64,000 bases of DNA from CBDCMJ01 sp965224325 (GCA_965224325.1 CBDCYT010000015.1:62001-126000), one strand, 5' to 3'; positions 35,534 through 44,752 are shown, numbered from the stretch's first letter. Program-made: numbers and translations. Notes: generated by a model from the letters alone, not told the origin.

Positions 35534-36119
35534 TAGATGGAGGGGCTTGTCGCAATATATACAGCGGATACCGCTAGGGTGTCGCCGTTCCACAAACCAC
35601 GCCTCGTGTTGGGCTTCGTCCCGAAACTTCTTGACCGCATCCGCATTAATCAAGCTGATACCCTCGCGCTACGCTCTTGCCTGGCGCCTTGCCAGATTGG
35701 CTCGTTAATGAAAGAGCCCCTAAAGACCCTGCATTTGCAGGCCCAGCGTGGAATGCCCCGGCTGTGGCGTGATCGGTCTGCTGCCGGGCGGCCGCGGTCC
35801 GGGAGTGCCGGACCGGCTGCATGGGGAAGACCGAGCGATAGACCTGCTTGGCGCCGGTCGCTATGCCGGGTTGCCGGCAGTGACGCCTAAAATCAACGCT
35901 CCGGTTGCGAGTTACTTAGTTAGCCTGATATTCTACTGCTGGTGAGGATGCGGCGTCCCTTGCCGGTAAATTGATGATGAATAGGGTTAGTTTTCGTCAT
36001 CATCTCCTGTTTATGGTAAAGACGCCCAATGGCGGCGCCGCAATAGGCTGAGAGTCTAGACCTCAGTCACAGCAGGAATTCTAGAGCGCAGGCTGGCAGG
36101 TAACAGCCAAGGGACCATA
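35534..36119. other. Gene-free stretch
   Basis: No gene I can support over about 590 bases. One frame (35748-35945) contains ECPGCGVIGLLPGGRGPG but no known domain or ribosome site; it could be a gene remnant. Confidence 0.5.
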
Positions 36120-36890
36120 GTGAGCGGCCTCCGCATACTCTCGTGGAACGTCAATGGCCTCCGGGCCGCGCATCGGAAGGGCTTTTTGGATTGGTTTGCC
36201 CAGGAAAGCCCCGATGTCCTTTGTCTTCAGGAAACCAAGGCATCGGAAGACCAGTTGGCGCCCGTCTTGAAAAACGTTCCCGGCTACGACTCTTACTTCG
36301 CCTCTGCCGAGCGCAAGGGTTATAGCGGGGTTGCCATCTACACCAACACGCCTCCGGTGAAAGTTTCGTCTGTTTTCAGTGTAGAGTCATTTACCCGGGA
36401 AGGGCGGGTGCTGGCCGCCGATTACGGCGAGTTTGTGCTGCTCAACGTGTATTTCCCCAACGGGAAGTCCTCCAACGAGCGGCTACAGTACAAAATGGAC
36501 TTCTACGACTCCTTCCTGGAGTTTGTGGAAGGGATCAGGCGCGACGGCAAGCACGTCGTCATTTGCGGAGACGTGAACACTGCCCACAAAGAGATCGATC
36601 TCGCCCGGCCAGCGGCCAACGCGAACATATCAGGGTTCCTGGCGCAAGAGCGAGCTTGGATTGATAAACTCCTAGACCACGGTTATGTGGATACTTTCCG
36701 TATGTTCAATGAAGAGCCCGGACAATACACGTATTGGGACCAAATCAGCAAAGCGAGAGAACGAAACGTGGGATGGAGAATAGACTATTTCTTCGTTGAC
36801 CAACCCTTTGCCCATCGAGTGAGCGAGGCGTTCATCCTAACGGACGTGATGGGCTCCGACCACTGCCCCGTGGGAATACAGGTCCGCTAA
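36120..36890 (+). CDS. xth: Exodeoxyribonuclease III
   Basis: 256-residue AP endonuclease/3'-5' exonuclease of base-excision repair. Motifs: LRILSWNVNGLRAAHRKGF (Asn for metal), DVLCLQETKASEDQ (catalytic Glu), YSGVAIYTN, VICGDVNTAHKEIDL (Asp, Asn) and the C-terminal GSDHCPVGI (Asp-His). Starts at GTG 36120. Stand-alone transcription unit. Confidence 0.95.
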   Translation: MSGLRILSWNVNGLRAAHRKGFLDWFAQESPDVLCLQETKASEDQLAPVLKNVPGYDSYFASAERKGYSGVAIYTNTPPVKVSSVFSVESFTREGRVLAADYGEFVLLNVYFPNGKSSNERLQYKMDFYDSFLEFVEGIRRDGKHVVICGDVNTAHKEIDLARPAANANISGFLAQERAWIDKLLDHGYVDTFRMFNEEPGQYTYWDQISKARERNVGWRIDYFFVDQPFAHRVSEAFILTDVMGSDHCPVGIQVR

Positions 36891-36964
36891 GCGAGGCCAC
36901 GCGAGACCCTTTTCATGAAAATAAATAGTGCCTATATGCGACCCCGTAGATAGGAGATATATAG

Positions 36965-38065
36965 ATGATGGTAGCCGCCGACAGCGTCCAGATGGACCCA
37001 AAAGCCATACAACAGGTAGAAGAGTTGTTCCAGCGTCAAATAGCTGAAGGGGTCCATCCCGGAGCTGTGCTAGCGGTATACCGCCACGGCAAACAGGTCC
37101 TTGACCTCTACGGCGGCATCGCCGATGCGGGAGGCGGCAAGCGGGTGGATAGCGATACCCTGTTTGTACTTTACTCTTCCACCAAGCCTTTAGCCGCAGC
37201 GTGCTTGCACATACTTTGGGAGCGCGGCAAACTTCGCTGGGACGACAAGGTGGCCGATCATTGGCCCGGCTTTGCCCAGAACGGAAAATCCGAGGTCACC
37301 ATTCGCCACATTCTGACCCATCGCGGAGGTTTCCCGGACACGCCCTCGGAACTCACCTGGGAGAGGTGGCAAGACTGGGACTTCGTGGTCCAGTCCATGG
37401 AGAGAGCCGTACCGGTTTACGAACCGGGCAAGATTATCGCCTATCACCCGCGCAACTTCGGGTGGGTAATCGGCGAATTGGTGCGACGCATCGACGGACG
37501 GCCGATTAGCCAATTTCTCCGGGAGGAAATAACCGCCCCACTAGCTATGCACGACACCTTTGTGGGTCTCCCGCCATCCTTGGAAGACCGGGTCTCCAAG
37601 GAGCACGCGATGGCGGACTGCGATCGCATGGCTATGGTAACTACCTACAACAGGCCCGAGGTGCATCAGGCGGTGCATCCCGCCGGCGGCGGCATCGCCA
37701 CGGCGCGGGACCTGGCCAGGTTCTACGCCATGATGTCCGGCGGAGGCTGCTTGGATGGGACCCGTGTCCTCCAATCCGAAACCGTGACGGAAGTTACCAC
37801 TCTCCAGGCTGAGGGGATGGACCATACCCTGGAACGGCGAGTGCGCCGCTCTTTGGGCTTGTCCCTTGCCGACGGACGCATGGGATCTCCGGACAAGATG
37901 TCCACCCGGACCTTCGGTCACGGAGGGGCAGGCACCTCCGTGGGCTGGGCCGACCCAGACCTGGGGTTGGCGGTGGGTTTCATCACCAATGGCTTCAGGG
38001 CTGAGGAATCCAACACCGAACGATTGTCTGCCATATCCCAGTCGGTGCGGGATGCCTGCCAGTGA
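36965..38065 (+). CDS. Beta-lactamase-like serine hydrolase
   Basis: 366 residues, paralogous to 28866-30032. Catalytic motif YSSTKPLAAACLHIL (SxxK as SSTK), then HILTHRGGFPDTPSELTWER, YHPRNFGWVIGELVRRIDGR and the C-terminal GHGGAGTSVGWADPD. No signal peptide, so probably a cytoplasmic esterase/lactonase. Two ATGs (36965, 36968) follow TAGGAGATATATAG; either may be used. Confidence 0.88.
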   Translation: MMVAADSVQMDPKAIQQVEELFQRQIAEGVHPGAVLAVYRHGKQVLDLYGGIADAGGGKRVDSDTLFVLYSSTKPLAAACLHILWERGKLRWDDKVADHWPGFAQNGKSEVTIRHILTHRGGFPDTPSELTWERWQDWDFVVQSMERAVPVYEPGKIIAYHPRNFGWVIGELVRRIDGRPISQFLREEITAPLAMHDTFVGLPPSLEDRVSKEHAMADCDRMAMVTTYNRPEVHQAVHPAGGGIATARDLARFYAMMSGGGCLDGTRVLQSETVTEVTTLQAEGMDHTLERRVRRSLGLSLADGRMGSPDKMSTRTFGHGGAGTSVGWADPDLGLAVGFITNGFRAEESNTERLSAISQSVRDACQ

Positions 38066-38207
38066 AAAGCCGGCAAAACTCGTGAGGTTTCGGCTCACCG
38101 GTTGACGCCGGATGTGAACCTAGGCGATAGTTACGGAAACCGGACCGCAAACCTTGGACCAGGGGCAGGCAGGGGCTAACTACTAGAACTTAAAGGAGTT
38201 TAGTCGC

Positions 38208-38399
38208 ATGGGGGGCCAAAAACGGTCTTACGAAATTGAACTTAACACCGACCATATGGGTTTTATACTCGACGCCAAGAACAAGTACAATATCGCCGAC
38301 GAAGGCAAGGTCGTGCGTATCGTGATGGACTACTTGATAACCCACCCCGAACATCACGATAGCGTCTTTGGAGATGCTCGTTGCCTTCGTTGCGAATAG
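38208..38399 (+). CDS. Small conserved-looking protein of unknown function
   Basis: 63 residues, MGGQKRSYEIELNTDHMGFI then LDAKNKYNIADEGKVVRIVM. It has a strong AAAGGAG ribosome site. The IELNTDHMGFILDAKNKYNI...KVVRIVMDYLI pattern (strand followed by two helices) suggests a ribbon-helix-helix-like fold, unproven. The tail RCLRCE has a Cys pair. I do not know its function. Confidence 0.65.
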   Translation: MGGQKRSYEIELNTDHMGFILDAKNKYNIADEGKVVRIVMDYLITHPEHHDSVFGDARCLRCE

Positions 38400-38435
38400 T
38401 CGCCGGGTATGTGCCGCCAAGCATCACCCGGCTCC

Positions 38436-38861
38436 CTAGCTCATGTGTTTGACAGCTTCCAGGGCCAGCCTATACCCGTATACGCCGAACCCGTACACTG
38501 AGCCCTTGCATACCGGAAGGATGTTGGACACAGTTCCCCTGGCCGTGGGATTGGACGCGTGCACCTCTATTACCGGGTAATTCAGCTGGGAGATGGCGCT
38601 GCGGAGCGGCCCCGTTCCGGTGGTGTATCCTGCCGGATTGATCAGTGCAGCGTCGAACCCACGCTCGTGGGCGTCATACAGGGCGTTTACTACCTCTCCC
38701 TCGATGTTGGAATGGAAAAGCTCTACTTCCACACCTAGACCCTCGGCGTGGGCCCTAATTTGTTCGTTGATCTCCTCCAATGTTGCGGGACCGAAAGTTT
38801 CCACTTGGGCTTTACCCCGCATGTTCATGCCGGCGCCCTGAATCACCAGTACCTTGGTCAT
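38436..38861 (-). CDS. Type II 3-dehydroquinate dehydratase-like protein lacking catalytic residues
   Basis: 141 residues of the AroQ fold: VLVIQGAGMNMRGKAQVETFG, SNIEGEVVNALYDAHERGFD, INPAGYTTGTGPLRSAIS, VIEVHASNPTARG. In true enzymes the lid has Tyr (EIYG) and the Arg before it; here these are Phe23 (ETFG) and Lys17-Ala18. The INPxAYTHTS His is Thr in INPAGYTTGTG. The EVHxSN His is kept. It therefore probably does another reaction or binds a ligand. Start ATG 38861 has GGGAGG upstream; a TTG two codons earlier is less likely. Not in a shikimate operon. Confidence 0.75.
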   Translation of the reverse strand: MTKVLVIQGAGMNMRGKAQVETFGPATLEEINEQIRAHAEGLGVEVELFHSNIEGEVVNALYDAHERGFDAALINPAGYTTGTGPLRSAISQLNYPVIEVHASNPTARGTVSNILPVCKGSVYGFGVYGYRLALEAVKHMS

Positions 38862-39024
38862 TTTCAAATGCCTCCCTCGGAAGATTCCCCGGGAACTAAT
38901 GCCGGTTCCGTATGCAGCGGCGATTGCGGATTGCCGCGCAATTAGTCAGCGGGTTAAGGACTGGAACGGCCGTCCGGCCACTGAAACGGCCGTACGGCCA
39001 TCGTTGGCTGTTGCCGTTGCGCCT

Positions 39025-39582
39025 TTATGCCCCACTGCTTGCTTCTGGTTCAGTGGGAGTCTCCGTTACATATCCCGCCAGCAGGATGTCCAGTTGGACC
39101 ATCAGCAGCTTGCTCCAGGCCACCGACGCCTGCGTCGCCTGTAGCCGGTCTTGAATTTCATGGCTGAAGAGGTTGGTGAGGGCCGTTTGGATGAATGAAA
39201 TCGTCCCTATCATATATCTGCTTGGTATGGACCCTAGGTGAGCGCGGTGGGACGGTGGGTGACTGTGTACGATGCCGGTTGCCAACACTCGTATGGGGTA
39301 GTCCTGGTCAATCTTGAAGTCTAGTGAACCGCGCAACCACCGGAGCAGGCTTTGTTTGCGGCGTTCCAGCTTCTGCAAGTCTACTTGTCCATCCGGGTCT
39401 AAGAAGAACTTCCGGGATCCTGGGAAGCTGATAAAATGATCGTACACCGAGGCCGTCAATTCCTCGGAGTGCCGCAACACCACCGGCGCCGTGGCCTGCA
39501 CTGCCGCGAGCTCGTCCGGGCCGAGGCCGACGAACTCCGCTACCTCCTTCATGTGCGCTGGCCAATCCACGATATGCGGCAT
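39025..39582 (-). CDS. Protoglobin-domain protein
   Basis: 185 residues matching protoglobin, a single-domain haem sensor/binder: FVGLGPDELAAVQATAPVVL, ASVYDHFISFPGSRKFF, and the haem-binding region VHSHPPSHRAHLGSIPSRYMI, where the His before LGSIP is the proximal ligand candidate. There is no fused output domain, so it likely binds O2, CO or NO, or senses gas through a partner. It stands alone. Confidence 0.85.
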   Translation of the reverse strand: MPHIVDWPAHMKEVAEFVGLGPDELAAVQATAPVVLRHSEELTASVYDHFISFPGSRKFFLDPDGQVDLQKLERRKQSLLRWLRGSLDFKIDQDYPIRVLATGIVHSHPPSHRAHLGSIPSRYMIGTISFIQTALTNLFSHEIQDRLQATQASVAWSKLLMVQLDILLAGYVTETPTEPEASSGA

Positions 39583-40081
39583 ATATGCTCCAGTGCTGGT
39601 GTAGCGCCTGCGGACTCGGCGTCAACCGTGGACCGGTCTAGCGGCTACTCCTGGCAAGGCCGCAGCGTAACCAGAATATAACCCTTCCAAAACACGGGCA
39701 CAACCCTACAGATTCTCCATCTCCCGCGGCTCTGGGCCGGCGCGGTTCCCGGCGATGACGCCCAGACGCCTTGGGCCTAATACTCGCTATTTTGTGCCGG
39801 TTCGGCCGCAACCCACCTTGGGTGAGGGCGGGTTGACACTGGCGTTCCTGGGTAGTTAACTGGGTTCCGCCTAGCAATTCGACGTACTTTACGGTCCGTG
39901 TGCCCGAAGGTCTGCGTCAGGTTTAGGGGTTGGCCCCGGGCGTTGGCGACCTCGGGCTATACCGTCGGCGTCAGGCGCACCGCATGGCATGTTGGCAAAC
40001 GGACGGACCCGGCAAATATTTGGCCCAGGCATCCGCCTAACTCCAATCAATGGCGCAACCGAATATGAACGGTAGCGGGAT
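39583..40081. other. Gene-free stretch
   Basis: No gene, RNA or repeat is recognised over about 500 bases. A 79-codon minus-strand frame at 39638-39877 has no family features and was not called. Confidence 0.5.
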
Positions 40082-40882
40082 ATGAACGGTAGAACGACGA
40101 CCTGGGATATAGAGGCTGGGTCGTTGCACTTGCCGTTGGTAATAGCCCATCGAGGTGATTCCAGCGCGGCCCCGGAAAATACGCTGCCTGCCTTCACCGG
40201 CGCCCTTGCCTCAGGCGCGGACGGCGTGGAACTCGATGTTCGATTGACCCGGGACGGGCAGTTGATTGTTTTCCATGACCGTCTCCTCGACCGCACCAGC
40301 AACGGGACCGGTTTGGTGAGCCACACCGCTTTGGAGGGAGTCCGTTCTCTCGACGTGGGCTCTTGGTTTGGGCCGGCATTTAAGGGCGAGACGGCCCCGA
40401 CCTTGGACGAGGTGTTTGACCTGCTTCCCAAGGATTATCTAATCAACGTCGAAATGAAGGTGATCTTAAGCGGCATGAGACTGATTGCCCAACGAGTGGC
40501 CGAAATTATCAGCCGTCACCGGCGCTGGTCCAGCACTTTGGTGGCCAGCTATAACCCCGTAGCCCTATATCACTTGCGGCTGCTGGACCCGCGGATTTCC
40601 AGGGGTTACATATGGTCTAAACACCATCCCTTTCCCATCAGCTCCAGGTGGTTTAGCCCTTTAGTCCAAGCTCACTGGTACGATCCGGCCAACGACACGT
40701 ACAACACCAAACTGCACGTAAAGTTCCGAAACCGAGGCCACCGGGTCCTAGCTTGGGACCTAGACTTCCAGTGCGACATGGAGGCAATGGCTGCGGCGAG
40801 CTTGGACGGTGTGGTTACCGACCGTGTCAGCGAAACGGTCCAACGGAAGAGAGAGTTGGCTAACCGGCTTGCCCAACAGTAG
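40082..40882 (+). CDS. Glycerophosphodiester phosphodiesterase
   Basis: 266-residue GDPD-fold enzyme that hydrolyses glycerophosphodiesters to glycerol-3-phosphate and an alcohol. Metal and catalytic motifs: VIAHRGDSSAAPENTLPAF (His, Arg, Glu), GADGVELDVRLTRDGQLIV (Glu, Asp) and FHDRLLDRTSNGTG (His). No signal peptide. Later NVEMKVILSG supplies the third Glu. Start ATG 40082 has GGGAT upstream. Confidence 0.92.
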   Translation: MNGRTTTWDIEAGSLHLPLVIAHRGDSSAAPENTLPAFTGALASGADGVELDVRLTRDGQLIVFHDRLLDRTSNGTGLVSHTALEGVRSLDVGSWFGPAFKGETAPTLDEVFDLLPKDYLINVEMKVILSGMRLIAQRVAEIISRHRRWSSTLVASYNPVALYHLRLLDPRISRGYIWSKHHPFPISSRWFSPLVQAHWYDPANDTYNTKLHVKFRNRGHRVLAWDLDFQCDMEAMAAASLDGVVTDRVSETVQRKRELANRLAQQ

Positions 40883-41122
40883 CTAAGCAACAACTAGCTC
40901 ACGGTATTCGGTTTCAGTAGGGTAACTCTGCCCCCGAGTCGTAGAAATCCGCCTCTTGCCTGGCTGTCCTGCCCTACAACGAGATTGATCGCAAGAATTT
41001 GTCGTTTCCCTGGTTTCCTTCTACTACGACGTCCGTAACGGCCGCCGGAGGGAAATAGTCTCGAAACAAGGTCTTGAATGAGGGCAATCGCGTCTTAAAG
41101 TCTGGAGGCCCCTTCACCCGTC

Positions 41123-41224
41123 ATTCCCGCTTTCGCGGGAATTGCGGAGAGAATGCGGGAAGCGGAGAGAATGCGGAAATGGGGGCGTCTGCAAAGCTGA
41201 TTCGATTAAGATACGATTGCCCTG
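41123..41224 (+). repeat. 102-bp direct repeat, left copy (REP plus A/T-rich core)
   Basis: Begins with the palindrome ATTCCCGC-TTTC-GCGGGAAT, then two GCGGAGAGAATGCGG units, and ends GATTCGATTAAGATACGATT plus GCCCTG. It is nearly identical to 42583-42683, so the pair brackets 1.4 kb. A second shorter pair, GGGTGTTTTAATTGTGTGCC, lies at 41236-41270 and 42443-42477. Confidence 0.85.
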
Positions 41225-41270
41225 GGAGGCAGCCAGGGTGTTTTAATTGTGTGCCGCCCATCATACCCGC

Positions 41271-41439
41271 CGCTCACCCGTCTTTCCAGCGAAGCTTGTC
41301 CCCGACCTCGATCGGGGACCGGGAATCCATCCCGCCGCTCACCCGTCTTTCCCGTCAAGCTTGTCCCCGACCCCGATCGGAAAGCGGGAATCCATCCCGC
41401 CGCTCCCCCGTCTTTCCCGCGGAAGCGGGAATCCATACG
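41271..41439. repeat. 65-bp tandem repeat of REP-like palindromes
   Basis: Units 41271-41335 and 41336-41400 both run CGCTCACCCGTCTTTCC...GGGAATCCATCCCGC; a third, 41401-41439, lacks the internal AAGCTTGTCCCCGACC-type arm. Each can fold, with CCCCGATCGGGG-like cores. A related single unit lies at 42482-42535. Confidence 0.85.
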
Positions 41440-41639
41440 TTCTTGATGTTGGACTGCCATTGGACAAACCCAAAGTGCATGGGAAAACAGGAGCCGTCAC
41501 GAAAACTAAAAGGCCCCCCCGTCCTAAACTCCCGACACCTCGCCCTTGACCCCTCCGGCGACCACTCCCTACGCTGTTGATAGGCAGCTATTAGCATCCT
41601 GCCAAATCTATCAAACGGCCACTGAGGCCATGGCTCACA

Positions 41640-42071
41640 ATGGCTCACAACGGCGCTGAAATAAAAAACTCCGGCCTCTCCCAACGCCGGCAACCGGCTC
41701 TCCCCATTCTCGCCGCCCCCCCCCATTGCCCAGGCCTCCCGCCTCTGCAAAGTGGGCCGCCGCACTTTGCACCGTTGGCTCCAGGACCCCGAATTCCGCG
41801 ACCAACTTGCCCAACTGCAGCGCCAGTCCGCCGAACTCGCCAAAGGCTGCCTCCAAAGCCTCACCTTTCAAGCTGTCCTTCACCTCGGCAACCTCCCGGA
41901 GAATCAAAACCCGGAGAATCAAAACCCGGAAATCCGCCCCCGCGCCATCCGCGCCGTACTCAATTACTCCGCCAAATTCGGAGAAATCCCGAAATCCAAG
42001 ACCTGCATGACCAGGTCCGGACCCTGGAGGCCGCCCTACCCCTTTTGACCGCCCGGGAGAAACCCGTATGA
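41640..42071 (+). pseudogene. Helix-turn-helix (phage/terminase-small-subunit-like) gene with two frameshifts
   Basis: Frame 0 gives MAHNGAEIKNSGLSQRRQPA and LPILAA; at a run of nine C (41716-41724) the frame moves to PIAQASRLCKVGRRTLHRWL, QDPEFRDQLAQLQRQSAELA and AIRAVLNYSAKFGEIP; near 41990 it returns to EIQDLHDQVRTLEAALPLLT ending TGA at 42071. The middle is a clear HTH followed by helices. Joined, the protein would be about 143 residues. Two compensating indels suggest a pseudogene or error; the C-run is an obvious place for error. The stop overlaps the next ATG (ATGA). Confidence 0.7.
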
Positions 42072-42142
42072 ACATCACTCACACGCGGCGCCCTTCGCCG
42101 TTCGTGGCGAGGCTCTCGAATTACGAGGAGAAATCTGTATGA
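42068..42142 (+). CDS. Possible 24-residue coupled micro-ORF
   Basis: MNITHTRRPSPFVARLSNYE then EKSV. Its ATG overlaps the HTH gene stop and its stop overlaps the next ATG, both as ATGA. The arrangement suggests translational coupling rather than a functional peptide; no family known. Confidence 0.35.
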   Translation: MNITHTRRPSPFVARLSNYEEKSV

Positions 42143-42453
42143 CACTTAGCTCTTTGCGGGCCCGCGTCCGCTCCCTCCGCCGGAGATTGGCCCTGCCCTA
42201 CGCCCAGCTCATGGTCCAACGCGTGGCCTGCGACCTCTGCACCCAATGGGCTTGCGCCCAGGCGGATAAGCGGCCCACACCTTCTCCCCAGGCCTTCGTT
42301 CGCCGGGTCGCCGCCGCGGGTTTCCTTCTCCCGACCTTCTCCGTTGCCGTCCGCTACCTTGAACGGTGCGCCTCTATCCGTCAGGAACCCAGCCCGGAGC
42401 GCCTCCTTCGCGCCCTCCTCCCCTGGGCCGCCTATCACCCCGGGGTGTTTTAA
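42139..42453 (+). CDS. Hypothetical protein of the repeat-bounded cassette
   Basis: 104 residues, MTLSSLRARVRSLRRRLALP then YAQLMVQRVACDLCTQWACA and FVRRVAAAGFLLPTFSVAVR, ending WAAYHPGVF. Basic, predicted all-helical. AGGAG precedes the ATG. It follows the HTH gene in a fixed small cassette between direct repeats; its stop lies inside the right copy of the GGGTGTTTTAATTG repeat, so the repeat supplies its end. Function unknown. Confidence 0.6.
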   Translation: MTLSSLRARVRSLRRRLALPYAQLMVQRVACDLCTQWACAQADKRPTPSPQAFVRRVAAAGFLLPTFSVAVRYLERCASIRQEPSPERLLRALLPWAAYHPGVF

Positions 42454-42582
42454 TTGTGTGCCGCCCGTCATACCCGCCCCTTCACCCGTCATTCCCGCGA
42501 AGCTTGTCCTCGATCCCGATCGGGGAGCGGGAATCCAGAACGTCCCTGTGTATGCCAGCTTTCTAGCGGCGATGCTGTGTAG

Positions 42583-42683
42583 ATTCCCGCTTTCCCGGGG
42601 ATTGCGGAGAGAATGCGGAAAGCGGAGAGAATGCGGAAATGGGGCGTCTGCAAAGCTGATTCGATTAAGATACGATTGCCCTG
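42583..42683 (+). repeat. 102-bp direct repeat, right copy
   Basis: Same sequence as 41123-41224 with a few changes (loss of symmetry in the palindrome: CCCGC-TTTCCCGGGG, one missing G in the GGGGCGTCTG run). Flanks the cassette on the dnaG side. Confidence 0.85.
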
Positions 42684-42720
42684 AGTCAGTCGGGATTCAG
42701 TGGGGCCGGGACCCGAAAAG

Positions 42721-42729
42721 TGGTATAGT
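42721..42729 (+). promoter_or_regulatory. Candidate extended -10 promoter for dnaG-rpoD
   Basis: TGGTATAGT is an extended -10 (TG-n-TATAGT). No good -35 is seen 17 bases before, as expected for extended -10 promoters. It lies about 180 bases before dnaG, just after the right direct repeat. Confidence 0.45.
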
Positions 42730-42910
42730 GTAACGTGGCGGCAAATCCTAACCAGTCATACCCTACAGACCAGCCCGTTGATGGAAGGCAGCCGAATCCT
42801 CTTGGCAACTGCCATTGAGCAACTACCCAGTGAAGGACTATGCCGCTGTTCTTGGGTGTTAGACAAGTCATTGCGGTCGGCCGGGCGTATCCTAGAGGTC
42901 AGGTTGTAAT

Positions 42911-44752
42911 ATGGCTGTCATAGATGACATCAAGAGCCGTCTAGACATCTTGGACGTAGTTTCGCAGCACGTTCCGCTACAGCGTTCAGGTCGCAGCTAC
43001 AGGGCTAATTGTCCATTCCACCAGGAAAAAACTCCCTCCTTTCACGTGTTTCCCGACCGGCAGTCGTGGCGGTGCTTCGGGGCGTGTGCTACCGGAGGCG
43101 ACGTGTTCTCCTTCGTCATGCGGGCCGAAAACCTGGAGTTCCCAGATGCTCTAAAGCGGCTCTCTCAGCAGTCCGGAGTCCCACTGCCCAGCCGCGAGGG
43201 CCGTTCCCAGCAGCAGGGAATGGTCCAGATCAGTGAAGCCGCTAAGACCTACTTTCAAGAGTTGCTGTCCTCCGGCCAAGGAGCCGAGGCCCGCGCTTAT
43301 CTAGAGCGTAGGGGCCTTGACCGCGGCGTGATTGAGTCGTTCGAGTTGGGCGTGAGCCCAAAGGACGGGGACGCTCTGAGGCGACACCTGGCCGACAGGG
43401 GCCATTCAGTGCAGGATATGGCCCAGGCGGGAGTGGTCCATGTAACGGATAACGGGTGGGCCAGGGACCTGTTCCGGGGCCGCCTCATGTTTCCCATACG
43501 TAACGGACAGGGAGAGTTGGCGGGCTTCGGCGGCAGGGCGTTGGACGACTCCAACCCCAAGTACTTGAATTCCCCCAGGACCGCCATCTTTGACAAAGGG
43601 AGGCTACTATACGGCTTGCACCTGTGCAAGCAACTGTCTAACGAAGAGGCGTCCGCCAAGGGACTGGTGGTGGTGGAAGGGTATATGGACGTGATTGCCG
43701 CTCATCAGTACGGTTTCCGTAACGTGGTGGCGTCAATGGGAACTGCGCTGACGGAACACCAAGTGGCCGCGATTCGCCGCGTCACGTCCGACGTCACGAT
43801 GGCCTTGGACCCCGACACCGCCGGGCAGCAAGCCACGCTGCGCAGCTTGGAGTCGTCTTGGAAAGCTCTGCATTCAACCGTAGTTGGGCACTCGCGCGGC
43901 GTAACCACCTACCAGTCCGCCGGCGCCCTTGAACCTAAGATAGCGGTTTTGCCTCCGGGGCAGGACCCAGACCAGTTCATTCGTAACTCTCCGGAACAGT
44001 GGGCGAGTCTGATCGAAAATACTACTCCGATTTTCGATTTCGTCCTCACGGCAGTCTCAGCCCAGTTCGACGCTTCTACGTCTCAAGGCAAGGCACGGAT
44101 AGCAGAGTACGTGTCCTCGCTGATCTTCCGGGCTGAGCCGACCCAGCAAGACCACTACTTCCAATCGCTGGCGGTCCACCTGGGTGTTACTTCGGAAACC
44201 CTTCGCGCGACCATGAGTAGACCGTCGCCAAGCCTCCGGCGCCGAAGCACGGTTTCTCAGGGCCGGGACGCCACGCCGTCACCTTTCGCCAAGTTGGACA
44301 GGGACCCCCTGGAAGACTACTGTCTAGCGATGTTGTTGCAGTATGATGAACTGGATGAAGCGGCGGTGTCTTTGCGGCCGGAGTACTTCCAAAGGCTGGA
44401 GAACCGGGAGATTATTAACCACTGGTCCCGGAGTCAGGGGCAGGACCAACCTCTGACGTCGCTAAGGGCTGAAATCGATCAGGAACTGGTCGAGCACCTA
44501 GAAACGTTGGTTGCTAAAACCCTTCCGCCGCTGAGCTCCAAGTCCCGCTTGGGAGCGTTCCAAGGTACGATTCGGCGCTTGGAAGAACGTTATCTGCGGG
44601 AGTTGAAACGCGAGGAAGAAATCAGGTTCACCGAGGCCCCATCCGACTGGGAGGATGAGATTCAAACGGGAGTCCTGGAAGTGAACGAGCGGTTGAGGCA
44701 AAATCAGGAGAGGCGAAGTTCCTTGGTATCAGATATTTCCAACAAAGGATGA
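42911..44752 (+). CDS. dnaG: DNA primase
   Basis: 613-residue primase that lays RNA primers at the replication fork. N-terminal zinc-binding CPFHQEKTPSFHVFPDRQSW then RCFGACATGGDVFSFV; here the second Cys pair is CFGAC (C-x3-C), one residue longer than the usual CFGCG. Toprim motifs follow as VVVEGYMDVIAAHQYG and ALDPDTAGQQA. Forms an operon with rpoD, 7 bases apart, the classic macromolecular-synthesis arrangement. Confidence 0.95.
   Translation: MAVIDDIKSRLDILDVVSQHVPLQRSGRSYRANCPFHQEKTPSFHVFPDRQSWRCFGACATGGDVFSFVMRAENLEFPDALKRLSQQSGVPLPSREGRSQQQGMVQISEAAKTYFQELLSSGQGAEARAYLERRGLDRGVIESFELGVSPKDGDALRRHLADRGHSVQDMAQAGVVHVTDNGWARDLFRGRLMFPIRNGQGELAGFGGRALDDSNPKYLNSPRTAIFDKGRLLYGLHLCKQLSNEEASAKGLVVVEGYMDVIAAHQYGFRNVVASMGTALTEHQVAAIRRVTSDVTMALDPDTAGQQATLRSLESSWKALHSTVVGHSRGVTTYQSAGALEPKIAVLPPGQDPDQFIRNSPEQWASLIENTTPIFDFVLTAVSAQFDASTSQGKARIAEYVSSLIFRAEPTQQDHYFQSLAVHLGVTSETLRATMSRPSPSLRRRSTVSQGRDATPSPFAKLDRDPLEDYCLAMLLQYDELDEAAVSLRPEYFQRLENREIINHWSRSQGQDQPLTSLRAEIDQELVEHLETLVAKTLPPLSSKSRLGAFQGTIRRLEERYLRELKREEEIRFTEAPSDWEDEIQTGVLEVNERLRQNQERRSSLVSDISNKG

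Noticed and set aside
35748..35945. Plus-strand frame with ECPGCG motif
   Set aside because: No ribosome site, no matching family and a poor C-terminus; left as part of a gene-free stretch.
39638..39877. 79-codon minus-strand frame
   Set aside because: Low-complexity Arg/Pro composition and no start signal.
41271..41439. CRISPR-like tandem repeats
   Set aside because: Units are contiguous palindromes of 65 bp with no unique spacers and no cas genes.
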